From: Diadophis punctatus similis
Taxonomy: Eukaryota; Chordata; Lepidosauria; Squamata; Dipsadidae
DNA: 64,000 bases
Direction: 5' to 3'
Assembly: GCA_023053685.1 (NCBI GenBank)
Contig: JALIGW010000057.1
Location: 1,724,710 to 1,788,709 of the forward strand
A program made the translations under genes and the position numbers. The stretch's first letter is position 1. Every line of letters begins with the position of its first letter. Below, piece by piece: positions 36,734 to 50,500 of the stretch. The notes under the pieces were generated by a model. The model searched no databases. It was given only the letters and a program-made list of their open reading frames with translations, and had not been told where the DNA came from.

Positions 36734-39700
36734 TTCCCTCTAGCTGACCTTTTCAAGATGTGAAAAAGCAGAGTTCAAAGATAATGCTGAAATCTACAAC
36801 TTCAATTTCTCTAGCTTACATTTTCCAGATGTGTGGAAGCAGAGTTCCAGGATTATGCTGAAATCTGCCTCTGCATTTTCCCTTTAGCTGACATTTTCAA
36901 GGTGTGTAGAAGCAGAGTTTCAGGATTATGCTGAAATCAGCCTCTGCATTTTCTCTCTAGCTGAGATTTTCCAGATGTGCAGAAGCAGAGTTCAAACATT
37001 ATGCTGAAATCTACAACATTAATTTCTCTCTAGCTAAAATTTTCCAGATGTGCAGAAGCAGAGTTCCAGGATTATGCTGAAATCTGCCTTGCAAGTTCTC
37101 TCTATCTGACATTTTCAAGGTGTGTAGAAGCAGAGTTTCAGGATTATGCTGAAATCAGCCTCTGCATTTTCTCTCTAGCTGAGATTTTCCAGATGTGCAG
37201 AAGCAGAGTTCAAACATTATGCTGAAATCTACAACATCAATTTCTCTCTAGCTAACATTTTCCAGATGTGAAGAAGCAGAGTTCCAGGATTATGCTGAAA
37301 TCTGCCTCTGCATTTTCCCTCTAGCTGACATTTTCAAGATGTGAAAAACTAGAGTTCAAAGATTATGCTGAAATCTACAACTTCAATTTCTCTAGCTGAC
37401 ATTTTCCAGATGTGTGGAAGCAGAGTTCCAGGATTATGCTGAAATCTGCCTCTGCATTTTCCCTCTAGCTGACATTTCCCAGGTGTGTAGAAGCAGAGTT
37501 CAGGATTATGCTAAAATCTGTCTTGCAATTTTTCTCCAGGTGAAATTTTCCAGATGTGGAGAAGCAGAGTTCCAAGATTATGCTGAAATCTGCCTTGCAA
37601 TTTCTCTCTAGCTGACATTTTCGAGATTTGCGGAAGCAAAGTTCAAACATTATGCTGAAATCTACAACATCAATTTCTCCCAAGCTAACATTTTGCAGAT
37701 GTGGAGAAGCAGAGTTCCAGGATTATGCTGAAATCTGCCTTCCAATTTCTCTCTAGCTGACATTTTCCAGATGTGCACAAGCAGAGTTCCAGGATTATGC
37801 TAAAATCTGCCTCTGCATTTTCCCTCTAGCTGACATTTTCAAGATGTGCAGAAGCAGAGTTCAAAGATTATGCTGAAATATGCCACATAAATTTTCCCCA
37901 GCTGACATTTTCCAGATGTGCAGTAGAAGAGTTCCAAGATTATGCTGAAATCTGCCTCTGAATTTTCCCTTTAGCTGACATTTTCAAGGTGTGTAGAAGC
38001 AGAGTTCCACGATTATGCTGAAATCAGCCTCTGCATTTCTCTTTAGCTGACATTTTCGAGATGTGCAGAAGCAGAGTTAAAACATTATGCTGAAATCTAC
38101 AACATTAATTTCTCTCTAGCTAACATTTTCCAGATGTGCAGAGGCAGAGTTCCAGGATTATGCTGAAATCTGCCTTGCAATTTCTCTCTAGCTGATATTT
38201 TCCTGATGTGCGGTAGCAGAGTTCAAAGATTACGCTGAAATCTGCCTCTGCATTTTCCCTCTAGCTGACATTTTCCAGGTGTGTAGAAGCAGAGTTCCAG
38301 GATTATGATGAAATCTGTCTTGCAATTTTTCTCCAGGTGAAATTTTCCAGATGTGGAGAAGCAGAGGTCCAAGATTATGCTGAAATCTGCCTTGCAATTT
38401 CTGTCTAGCTCACATTTTCCAGATTTGCGGAAGCAGAGCTCAAAGATTATGCTGAAATCTACCACATCAATTTCTCTCTAGCTGACATTTTCCAGATGTG
38501 TGGAAGCAGAGTTCCATGATTATGCTGAAATCAGCCTCTGCATTTTCCCTCTAGCTGACATTTTCCAGACGTGCAGTAGAAGAGTTCAAAGATTATGCTG
38601 AAATCTACAACTTCAATTTCTCTAGCTGACATTTTCCAGATGTGTAGAAGCAGAGTTCCAGGATTATGCTGAAATCTGCCTTGCAAGTTCTCTCTAGCTG
38701 ATATTTTCCTGATGTGCGGAAGCAGAGTTCAAAGATTATGCTGAAATATACCACATAAATTTTCCCCAGGTGACATTTTCCAGATGTGCAGCAAAAGAGT
38801 TCCAAGATTATGCTGAAATCTACAACATCAATTTCTCTCTAGCTAACATTTTCCAGATGTGCAGAAGCAGAGTTCAAAGATTATGCTGAAATCTGCCTCT
38901 GCATTTTCCCTCGAGCTGACATTTTCTAGATGTGAAAAAGCAGAGTTCCAAGATTATGCTGAAATCTACAACTTCAATTTCTCTAGCTGACATTTTCCAG
39001 ATTTGTAGAAGCAGAGTTCCAGGATTATGCTAAAATCTGCCTCTGCATTTTCCCTCTAGCTGACATTTTCCAGATGTGCAGAAGCAGAGTTCCAGGATTA
39101 TGCTGACATCTACGACATGAATTCCTCTCTAGCTGACATTTTCCAGATGTGCGGAAGCAGAGTTCCAGGATTATGCTGAAATCAGCCTCCGCATTTTCTC
39201 TCTAGCTGACATTTTCGAGACGTGCAGAAGCAGAGTTCAAACATTATGTTGAAATCTACAACATCCATTTCTCTCTAGCTAACATTTTCCAGATGTGCAG
39301 AAGCAGAGTTCCAGGATTATGCTGAAATCTGCCTCTGCATTTTCCCTCTAGCTTACATTTTCCAGATGTGCAGAAGCAGAGTTCCAGGATTATGCTAAAA
39401 TCTGCCTCTGCATTTTCTCTCTAGCTGACATTTTCCAGATGTGCAGAAGCAGAGTTCAAAGATTATGCTGAAATCCACAACATTAATTTCTCTCTAGCTC
39501 ATATTTTCCAGATGTGCAGAAGCAGAGTTCCAGGATTATGCTGAAATATGCCTTGCATTTTCTCTCTAGCTGACATTTTCCAGATGTGCAAAAGCAGAGT
39601 TCAAAGATTATGCTGAAATCTGCCTCTGCATTTTCTCTCTAGCTGACATTTTCGAGACGTGCAGAAGCAGATTTCAAACATTATGCTGAAATCTACAACA

Positions 39701-42170
39701 TCAATTTCTCTCTAGCTAACATTTTCCAGATGTGCAGAAGCAGAGTTCCAGGATTATGCTGAAATCTGCCTCTGCATTTTCCCTCTAGCTGACATTTTCA
39801 AGATGTGAAAAAGCAGAGTTCAAAGATTATGCTGAAATCTACAACTTCAATTTCTCTAGCTGACATTTTCCAGATGTGTGGAAGCAGAGTTCAGGATTAT
39901 GCTAAAATCTGTCTTGCAATTTTTCTCCAGGTGAAATTTTCCAGATGTGCAGAAGCAGAGTTCAAGGATTATGCTGAAATCTGCCTCTGCATTTTCCCTC
40001 TAGCTGACATTTTCCAGGTGTGTAGAAGCAGAGTTCAGGATTATGCTAAAATCTGTCTTGCAATTTTTCTCCAGGTGAAATTTTCCGGATGTGCAGAAGC
40101 AGAGTTCAAGGATTATGCTGAAATCTGCCTCTGCATTTTCCCTCTAGCTGACATTTTCCAGAGGTGCAGAAGCAGAGTTCAAAGATTATGCTGAAATCTA
40201 CCACATCAATTTCTTTCTAGCTGACATTTTCCAGATGTGTGGAAGCAGAGTTCCAAGATTATGCTGTCATCTACGACATCAATTCCTCTCTAGCTGACAT
40301 TTTCTAGATGTGCAGAAGCAGGGTTCCAGGATTATGCTGAAATCAGCCTCCGCATTTTCTCTCTAGCTGACATTTTCGAGACGTGCAGAAGCAGAGTTCA
40401 AACATTATGTTGAAATCTACAACATCCATTTCTCTCTAGCTAACATTTTCCAGATGTGCAGAAGCAGAGTTCCAGGATTATGCTGAAATCTGCCTCTGCA
40501 TTTTCCCTTTACCTTACATTTTCCAGATGTGCAGAAGCAGAGTTCCAGGATTATGCCAAAATCTGCCTCTGCATTTTCTCTCTAGCTGACATTTTACAGA
40601 TGTGCAGAAGCAGAGTTCAAAGATGATGCTGAAATCAGCCTCTGCATTTTCTCTCTAGCTGACATTTTCAGATGTGCGGAAGCAGCGTTCAAACATTATG
40701 CTGAAATCTACAACATTAATTTCTCTCTAGCTCACATTTTCCAGATGTGCAGAAGCAGAGTTCCAGGATTATGCTGAAATATGCCTTGCATTTTCTCTCT
40801 AGCTGACATTTTCCAGATGTGCAGAAGCAGAGTTCAAAGATTATGCTGAAATCTGCCTGTGCATTTTCTCTCTAGCTGACATTTTCCAGATGTGCAGAAG
40901 CAGATTTCAAACATTATGCTGAAATCTACAACATCAATTTCTCTCTAGCTAACATTTTCCAGATGTGCAGAAGCAGAGTTCCAGGATTATGCTGAAATCT
41001 GCCTCTGCATTTTCCCTCTAGCTGACATTTTCAAGATGTGAAAAAGCAGAGTTCAAAGATTATGCTGAAATCTACAACTTCAATTTCTCTAGCTGACATT
41101 TTCCAGATGTGTGGAAGCAGAGTTCCAGGATTATGCTGAAATCTGCCTCTGCATTTTCCCTCTAGCTGACATTTTCCAGGTGTGTAGAAGCAGAGTTCAG
41201 GATTATGCTAAAATCTGTCTTGCAATTTTTCTCCAGGTGAAATTTTCCAGATGTGCAGAAGCAGAGTTCCAGGATTATGCTGAAATCTGCCTCTGCATTT
41301 TCTCTCTAGCTGACATTTTCCAGATGTGCAGAAGCAGAGTTCAAACATTATGCTGAAATCTACAACATTAATTTCTCTCTAGCTCACATTTTCCAGATGT
41401 GCAGAAGCAGAGTTCCAGGATTATGCTGAAATATGCCTTGCATTTTCTCTCTAGCTGACATTTACCAGATTTGCAGAAGCAGAGTTCAAAGATTATGCTG
41501 AAATCTGCCTCTGCATTTTCTCTCTAGCTGACATTTTCCAGACGTGCAGAAGCAGATTTCAAACATTATGCTGAAATCTACAACATCAATTTCTCTCTAG
41601 CTAACATTTTCCAGATGTGCAGAAGCAGAGTTCCAGGATTATGCTGAAATCTGCTTCTGCATTTTCCCTCTAGCTGACATTTTCAAGATGTGAAAAAGCA
41701 GAGTTCAAAGATTATGCTGAAATCTACAACTTCAATTTCTCTAGCTGACATTTTCCAGATGTGTGGAAGCAGAGTTCCAGGATTATGCTGAAATCTGCCT
41801 CTGCATTTTCCCTCTAGCTGACATTTTCCAGGTGTGTAGAAGCAGAGTTCAGGATTATGCTAAAATCTGTCTTGCAATTTTTCTCCAGGTGAAATTTTCC
41901 AGATGTGCAGAAGCAGAGTTCAAGGATTATGCTGAAATCTGCCTCTGCATTTTCCCTCTAGCTGACATTTTCCAGAGGTGCAGAAGCAGAGTTCAAAGAT
42001 TATGCTGAAATCTACCACATCAATTTCTTTCTAGCTGACATTTTCCAGATGTGTGGAAGCAGAGTTCCAAGATTATGCTGACATCTACGACATCAATTCC
42101 TCTCTAGCTGACATTTTCCAGATGTGCAGAAGCAGGGTTCCAGGATTATGCTGAAATCTGCCTCTGCATT
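36734..42170 (+). repeat. Satellite higher-order repeat, copy 6
   Basis: This copy is collinear with copy 2 (6387-12,477), first at offset 30,347 and then at offset 29,693 after a 654-bp (nine-monomer) deletion at about 39,096-39,106. Length is 5437 bp, which is 6091 minus 654 exactly. It shares the duplicated 'ttctccaggtgaaa' block of copy 2 (here 39,874-40,194). It differs from copy 2 at isolated bases, for example 'ttttctagatg' near 40,304 against 'ttttccagatg' near 10,611. There is no gene. Confidence 0.88.
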
Positions 42171-45100
42171 TTCCCTCTAGCTGACCTTTTCAAGATGTGA
42201 AAAAGCAGAGTTCAAAGATAATGCTGAAATCTACAACTTCAATTTCTCTAGCTGACATTTTTCAGATGTGTGGAAGCAGAGTTCCAGGATTATGCTGAAA
42301 TCTGCCTCTGCATTTTCCCTTTAGCTGACATTTTCAAGGTGTGTAGAAGCAGAGTTTCAGGATTATGCTGAAATCAGCCTCTGCATTTTCTCTCTAGCTG
42401 AGATTTTCCAGATGTGCAGAAGCAGAGTTCAAACATTATGCTGAAATCTACAACATTAATTTCTCTCTAGCTAACATTTTCCAGATGTGCAGAAGCAGAG
42501 TTCCAGGATTATGCTGAAATCTCCCTTGCAATTTCTCTCTAGCTGACTTTTCCAGATGTGCAGGAGAGTTCCAGATTTATGCTGAAATCTGCCTCTGCAT
42601 TTTCTCTCTAGCTGACATTTTCCAGATGTGCAGAAGCAGAGTTCAAAGATTATGCTGAAATCAGCCTCTGCATTTTGTCTCTAGCTGACATTTTCAGATG
42701 TGCGGAAGCAGAGTTCAAACATTATGCTGAAATCTACAACATTAATTTCTCTCTAGCTCACATTTTCCAGATGTGCAGAAGCAGAGTTCCAGGATTATGC
42801 TGAAATATGCCTCTGCATTTTCCCTCTAGCTTACATTTTCCAGATGTGCAGAAGCAGAGTTCAAAGATTATGCTGAAATCTACCACATCAATTTCTCTCT
42901 AGCTGACATTTTCCAGATGTGCAGAAGCAGAGTTCCAGGATTATGCTGAAATCTGACTTCCAATTTCTCTCTAGCTGACATTCTCCAGATGTGCACAAGC
43001 AGAGTTCGAGGATTATGCTAAAATCTGCCTCTGCATTTTCTCTCTAGCTGACATTTTCCAGATGTGCAGAAGCAGAGTTCAAAGATTATGCTGAAATCAG
43101 CCTCTGCATTTTCTCTCTAGCTGACATTTTCAGATGTGCGGAAGCAGAGTTCAAACATTATGCTGAAATCTACAACATTAATTTCTCTCTAGCTCACATT
43201 TTCCAGATGTGCAGAAGCAGAGTTCCAGGATTATGCTGAAATATGCCTTGCATTTTCCCTCTAGCTGACATTTTCCAGACGTGCAGTAGAAGAGTTCAAA
43301 GATTATGCTGAAATCTACAACTTCAATTTCTCTAGCTGACATTTTCCAGATGTGTAGAAGCAGAGTTCCAGGATTATGCTGAAATCTGCCTTGCAAGTTC
43401 TCTCTAGCTGATATTTTCCTGATGTGCGGAAGCAGAGTTCAAAGATTATGCTGAAATATACCACATAAATTTTCCCCAGGTGACATTTTCCAGATGTGCA
43501 GCAAAAGAGTTCCAAGATTATGCTGAAATCTACAACATCAATTTCTCTCTAGCTAACATTTTCCAGATGTGCAGAAGCAGAGTTCAAAGATTATGCTGAA
43601 ATCTGCCTCTGCATTTTCCCTCGAGCTGACATTTTCTAGATGTGAAAAAGCAGAGTTCAAAGATTATGCTGAAATCTACAACTTCAATTTCTCTAGCTGA
43701 CATTTTCCAGATGTGTGGAAGCAGAGTTCCAGGATTATGCTGAAATCTGCCTCTGCATTTTCCCTCTAGCTGACATTTTCCAGGTGTGTAGAAGCAGAGT
43801 TCAGGATTATGCTAAAATCTGTCTTGCAATTTTTCTCCAGGTAAAATTTTCCAGATGTGCAGAAGCAGAGTTCCAGGATTATGCTGAAATCTGCCTTGCA
43901 ATTTCTCTCTAGCTGACATTTTCCAGATGTGCAAAAGCAGAGTCCAAAGATTATGCTGAAATCTGCCTCTGCATTTTCTCTCTAGCTGACATTTTCGAGA
44001 CGTGCAGAAGCAGATTTCAAACATTATGCTGAAATCTGCCTCTGCATTTTCCCTCTAGCTGACATTTTCCAGGTGTGTAGAAGCAGAGTTCCAAGATTGT
44101 GCTGAAATCTGCCTTGCAATTTCTCTCTAGCTCACATTTTCCAGATGTGTGGAAGCAGAGTTCCAGGATTATGCTGACATCTACGACATCAATTCCTCTC
44201 TAGCTGACATTTTCCAGATGTGCGGAAGCAGAGTTCCAGGATTATGCTGAAATCAGCCTCCGCATTTTCTCTCTAGCTGACATTTTCGAGACGTGCAGAA
44301 GCAGAGTTCAAACATTATGTTGAAATCTACAACATCCATTTCTCTCTAGCTAACATTTTCCAGATGTGCAGAAGCAGAGTTCCAGGATTATGCTGAAATC
44401 TGCCTCTGCATTTTCCCTCTAGCTTACATTTTCCAGATGTGCAGAAGCAGAGTTCAAAGATTATGCTGAAATCTACCACATCAATTTCTCTCTAGCTGAC
44501 ATTTTCCAGATGTGCAGAAGCAGAGTTCCAGGATTATGCTGAAATCTGACTTCCAATTTCTCTCTAGCTGACATTCTCCAGATGTGCACAAGCAGAGTTC
44601 GAGGATTATGCTAAAATCTGCCTCTGCATTTTCTCTCTAGCTGACATTTTCCAGATGTGCAGAAGCAGAGTTCAAAGATTATGCTGAAATCAGCCTCTGC
44701 ATTTTCTCTCTAGCTGACATTTTCAGATGTGCGGAAGCAGAGTTCAAACATTATGCTGAAATCTACAACATTAATTTCTCTCTAGCTCACATTTTCCAGA
44801 TGTGCAGAAGCAGAGTTCCAGGATTATGCTGAAATATGCCTTGCATTTTCCCTCTAGCTGACATTTTCCAGACGTGCAGTAGAAGAGTTCAAAGATTATG
44901 CTGAAATCTACAACTTCAATTTCTCTAGCTGACATTTTCCAGATGTGTAGAAGCAGAGTTCCAGGATTATGCTGAAATCTGCCTTGCAAGTTCTCTCTAG
45001 CTGACTTTTCCAGATGTGCAGAAGCAGAGTTCCAGGATTATGCTGAAATCTACATCAATTTCTTTCTAGCTGACATTTTCCAGATTCTCAGAAGCAGAGT

Positions 45101-47667
45101 TCCAGGATTATGCTGAAATCTACCAGCTCAATTTCTCTCTAGCTGACGTTTTCCACATATGCAGAAGCAGAGTACAAAGTTTATGCTGAAATCTACACAT
45201 CAATTTCTCTCTAGCTGACTTTTCCAGATGTGCAGAAGCAGAGTGCCAGGATTATGCTGAAATCTACATCAATTTCTCTCAAGCTGACATTTTCCAGATG
45301 TACAGAAGCAGAGTTCCAGGTGTATGCTGAAATCTGCCTTGCAATTTCTCTCTAGCTGACATTTCGCAGATGTGCAGAAGCAGAGTTCCAGAATTATGCT
45401 GAAAACCACCACATCAATTTTTCTCTTGCTGACTTTCCCAGGTGTGCAGAAGCAGAGTTCAGGATTATGCTAAAATCTGTCTTGCAATTTTTCTCCAGGT
45501 GAAATTTTCCAGATGTGCAGAAGCAGAGTTCAAGGATTATGCTGAAATCTGCCTCTGCATTTTCCCTCTAGCTGACATTTTCCAGGTGTGTAGAAGCAGA
45601 GTTCAGGATTATGCTAAAATCTGTCTTGCAATTTTTCTCCAGGTGAAATTTTCCAGATGTGCAGAAGCAGAGTTCAAGGATTATGCTGAAATCTGCCTCT
45701 GCATTTTCCCTCTAGCTGACATTTTCCAGAGGTGCAGAAGCAGAGTTCAAAGATTATGCTGAAATCTACCACATCAATTTCTTTCTAGCTGACATTTTCC
45801 AGATGTGTGGAAGCAGAGTTCCAAGATTATGCTGTCATCTACGACATCAATTCCTCTCTAGCTGACATTTTCCAGATGTGCAGAAGCAGGGTTCCAGGAT
45901 TATGCTGAAATCAGCCTCCGCATTTTCTCTCTAGCTGACATTTTCGAGACGTGCAGAAGCAGAGTTCAAACATTATGTTGAAATCTACAACATCCATTTC
46001 TCTCTAGCTAACATTTTCCAGATGTGCAGAAGCAGAGTTCCAGGATTATGCTGAAATCTGCCTCTGCATTTTCCCTTTACCTTACATTTTCCAGATGTGC
46101 AGAAGCAGAGTTCCAGGATTATGCCAAAATCTGCCTCTGCATTTTCTCTCTAGCTGACATTTTACAGATGTGCAGAAGCAGAGTTCAAAGATGATGCTGA
46201 AATCAGCCTCTGCATTTTCTCTCTAGCTGACATTTTCAGATGTGCGGAAGCAGCGTTCAAACATTATGCTGAAATCTACAACATTAATTTCTCTCTAGCT
46301 CACATTTTCCAGATGTGCAGAAGCAGAGTTCCAGGATTATGCTGAAATATGCCTTGCATTTTCTCTCTAGCTGACATTTTCCAGATGTGCAGAAGCAGAG
46401 TTCAAAGATTATGCTGAAATCTGCCTGTGCATTTTCTCTCTAGCTGACATTTTCCAGACGTGCAGAAGCAGATTTCAAACATTATGCTGAAATCTACAAC
46501 ATCAATTTCTCTCTAGCTAACATTTTCCAGATGTGCAGAAGCAGAGTTCCAGGATTATGCTGAAATCTGCCTCTGCATTTTCCCTCTAGCTGACATTTTC
46601 AAGATGTGAAAAAGCAGAGTTCAAAGATTATGCTGAAATCTACAACTTCAATTTCTCTAGCTGACATTTTCCAGATGTGTGGAAGCAGAGTTCCAGGATT
46701 ATGCTGAAATCTGCCTCTGCATTTTCCCTCTAGCTGACATTTTCCAGGTGTGTAGAAGCAGAGTTCAGGATTATGCTAAAATCTGTCTTGCAATTTTTCT
46801 CCAGGTGAAATTTTCCAGATGTGCAGAAGCAGAGTTCCAGGATTATGCTGAAATCTGCCTCTGCATTTTCTCTCTAGCTGACATTTTCCAGATGTGCAGA
46901 AGCAGAGTTCAAACATTATGCTGAAATCTACAACATTAATTTCTCTCTAGCTCACATTTTCCAGATGTGCAGAAGCAGAGTTCCAGGATTATGCTGAAAT
47001 ATGCCTTGCATTTTCTCTCTAGCTGACATTTACCAGATTTGCAGAAGCAGAGTTCAAAGATTATGCTGAAATCTGCCTCTGCATTTTCTCTCTAGCTGAC
47101 ATTTTCCAGACGTGCAGAAGCAGATTTCAAACATTATGCTGAAATCTACAACATCAATTTCTCTCTAGCTAACATTTTCCAGATGTGCAGAAGCAGAGTT
47201 CCAGGATTATGCTGAAATCTGCTTCTGCATTTTCCCTCTAGCTGACATTTTCAAGATGTGTGGAAGCAGAGTTCCAGGATTATGCTGAAATCTGCCTCTG
47301 CATTTTCCCTCTAGCTGACATTTTCCAGGTGTGTAGAAGCAGAGTTCAGGATTATGCTAAAATCTGTCTTGCAATTTTTCTCCAGGTGAAATTTTCCAGA
47401 TGTGCAGAAGCAGAGTTCAAGGATTATGCTGAAATCTGCCTCTGCATTTTCCCTCTAGCTGACATTTTCCAGAGGTGCAGAAGCAGAGTTCAAAGATTAT
47501 GCTGAAATCTACCACATCAATTTCTTTCTAGCTGACATTTTCCAGATGTGTGGAAGCAGAGTTCCAAGATTATGCTGACATCTACGACATCAATTCCTCT
47601 CTAGCTGACATTTTCCAGATGTGCAGAAGCAGGGTTCCAGGATTATGCTGAAATCTGCCTCTGCATT
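42171..47667 (+). repeat. Satellite higher-order repeat, copy 7
   Basis: This unit is 5497 bp. Its first part matches copy 3 at offset 29,693 up to about 44,976. It then holds a 0.44-kb patch of diverged monomers and returns to main-class monomers at about 45,442. The stretch 45,442-47,667 repeats 39,874-42,170 at offset 5568, and then at offset 5497 after a one-monomer (71-bp) deletion near 47,254-47,260. There is no gene. Confidence 0.85.
45000..45441 (+). repeat. Patch of diverged satellite monomers inside the main array
   Basis: This short run of about six monomers belongs to the diverged class. It shows 'gctgacttttccag' (loss of 'at'), 'tctacatcaatttc', 'cagattctcagaagc' and 'aaaaccaccacatc'. 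It matches 50,497-50,937 at offset 5497, and 60,924 to about 61,364 at a further 10,427. It is best read as a copy of the junction between the two monomer classes, carried leftward by a tandem duplication of about 5.5 kb. Confidence 0.85.
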
Positions 47668-50500
47668 TTCCCTCTAGCTGACCTTTTCAAGATGTGAAAA
47701 AGCAGAGTTCAAAGATAATGCTGAAATCTACAACTTCAATTTCTCTAGCTGACATTTTTCAGATGTGTGGAAGCAGAGTTCCAGGATTATGCTGAAATCT
47801 GCCTCTGCATTTTCCCTTTAGCTGACATTTTCAAGGTGTGTAGAAGCAGAGTTTCAGGATTATGCTGAAATCAGCCTCTGCATTTTCTCTCTAGCTGAGA
47901 TTTTCCAGATGTGCAGAAGCAGAGTTCAAACATTATGCTGAAATCTACAACATTAATTTCTCTCTAGCTAACATTTTCCAGATGTGCAGAAGCAGAGTTC
48001 CAGGATTATGCTGAAATCTCCCTTGCAATTTCTCTCTAGCTGACTTTTCCAGATGTGCAGGAGAGTTCCAGATTTATGCTGAAATCTGCCTCTGCATTTT
48101 CTCTCTAGCTGACATTTTCCAGATGTGCAGAAGCAGAGTTCAAAGATTATGCTGAAATCAGCCTCTGCATTTTGTCTCTAGCTGACATTTTCAGATGTGC
48201 GGAAGCAGAGTTCAAACATTATGCTGAAATCTACAACATTAATTTCTCTCTAGCTCACATTTTCCAGATGTGCAGAAGCAGAGTTCCAGGATTATGCTGA
48301 AATATGCCTCTGCATTTTCCCTCTAGCTTACATTTTCCAGATGTGCAGAAGCAGAGTTCAAAGATTATGCTGAAATCTACCACATCAATTTCTCTCTAGC
48401 TGACATTTTCCAGATGTGCAGAAGCAGAGTTCCAGGATTATGCTGAAATCTGACTTCCAATTTCTCTCTAGCTGACATTCTCCAGATGTGCACAAGCAGA
48501 GTTCGAGGATTATGCTAAAATCTGCCTCTGCATTTTCTCTCTAGCTGACATTTTCCAGATGTGCAGAAGCAGAGTTCAAAGATTATGCTGAAATCAGCCT
48601 CTGCATTTTCTCTCTAGCTGACATTTTCAGATGTGCGGAAGCAGAGTTCAAACATTATGCTGAAATCTACAACATTAATTTCTCTCTAGCTCACATTTTC
48701 CAGATGTGCAGAAGCAGAGTTCCAGGATTATGCTGAAATATGCCTTGCATTTTCCCTCTAGCTGACATTTTCCAGACGTGCAGTAGAAGAGTTCAAAGAT
48801 TATGCTGAAATCTACAACTTCAATTTCTCTAGCTGACATTTTCCAGATGTGTAGAAGCAGAGTTCCAGGATTATGCTGAAATCTGCCTTGCAAGTTCTCT
48901 CTAGCTGATATTTTCCTGATGTGCGGAAGCAGAGTTCAAAGATTATGCTGAAATATACCACATAAATTTTCCCCAGGTGACATTTTCCAGATGTGCAGCA
49001 AAAGAGTTCCAAGATTATGCTGAAATCTACAACATCAATTTCTCTCTAGCTAACATTTTCCAGATGTGCAGAAGCAGAGTTCAAAGATTATGCTGAAATC
49101 TGCCTCTGCATTTTCCCTCGAGCTGACATTTTCTAGATGTGAAAAAGCAGAGTTCAAAGATTATGCTGAAATCTACAACTTCAATTTCTCTAGCTGACAT
49201 TTTCCAGATGTGTGGAAGCAGAGTTCCAGGATTATGCTGAAATCTGCCTCTGCATTTTCCCTCTAGCTGACATTTTCCAGGTGTGTAGAAGCAGAGTTCA
49301 GGATTATGCTAAAATCTGTCTTGCAATTTTTCTCCAGGTAAAATTTTCCAGATGTGCAGAAGCAGAGTTCCAGGATTATGCTGAAATCTGCCTTGCAATT
49401 TCTCTCTAGCTGACATTTTCCAGATGTGCAAAAGCAGAGTTCAAAGATTATGCTGAAATCTGCCTCTGCATTTTCTCTCTAGCTGACATTTTCGAGACGT
49501 GCAGAAGCAGATTTCAAACATTATGCTGAAATCTGCCTCTGCATTTTCCCTCTAGCTGACATTTTCCAGGTGTGTAGAAGCAGAGTTCCAAGATTGTGCT
49601 GAAATCTGCCTTGCAATTTCTCTCTAGCTCACATTTTCCAGATGTGTGGAAGCAGAGTTCCAGGATTATGCTGACATCTACGACATCAATTCCTCTCTAG
49701 CTGACATTTTCCAGATGTGCGGAAGCAGAGTTCCAGGATTATGCTGAAATCAGCCTCCGCATTTTCTCTCTAGCTGACATTTTCGAGACGTGCAGAAGCA
49801 GAGTTCAAACATTATGTTGAAATCTACAACATCCATTTCTCTCTAGCTAACATTTTCCAGATGTGCAGAAGCAGAGTTCCAGGATTATGCTGAAATCTGC
49901 CTCTGCATTTTCCCTCTAGCTTACATTTTCCAGATGTGCAGAAGCAGAGTTCAAAGATTATGCTGAAATCTACCACATCAATTTCTCTCTAGCTGACATT
50001 TTCCAGATGTGCAGAAGCAGAGTTCCAGGATTATGCTGAAATCTGACTTCCAATTTCTCTCTAGCTGACATTCTCCAGATGTGCACAAGCAGAGTTCGAG
50101 GATTATGCTAAAATCTGCCTCTGCATTTTCTCTCTAGCTGACATTTTCCAGATGTGCAGAAGCAGAGTTCAAAGATTATGCTGAAATCAGCCTCTGCATT
50201 TTCTCTCTAGCTGACATTTTCAGATGTGCGGAAGCAGAGTTCAAACATTATGCTGAAATCTACAACATTAATTTCTCTCTAGCTCACATTTTCCAGATGT
50301 GCAGAAGCAGAGTTCCAGGATTATGCTGAAATATGCCTTGCATTTTCCCTCTAGCTGACATTTTCCAGACGTGCAGTAGAAGAGTTCAAAGATTATGCTG
50401 AAATCTACAACTTCAATTTCTCTAGCTGACATTTTCCAGATGTGTAGAAGCAGAGTTCCAGGATTATGCTGAAATCTGCCTTGCAAGTTCTCTCTAGCTG
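47668..50500 (+). repeat. Satellite higher-order repeat, copy 8 (start of unit, before the diverged domain)
   Basis: This copy matches 42,171 onward at offset 5497, continuing past 50,500 into diverged monomers up to about 50,937. Copy 7 then returned to main-class monomers, but here the diverged class continues for another 6.2 kb. The right limit given is where the shortened 'gctgacttttccag' monomers begin. There is no gene. Confidence 0.82.
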
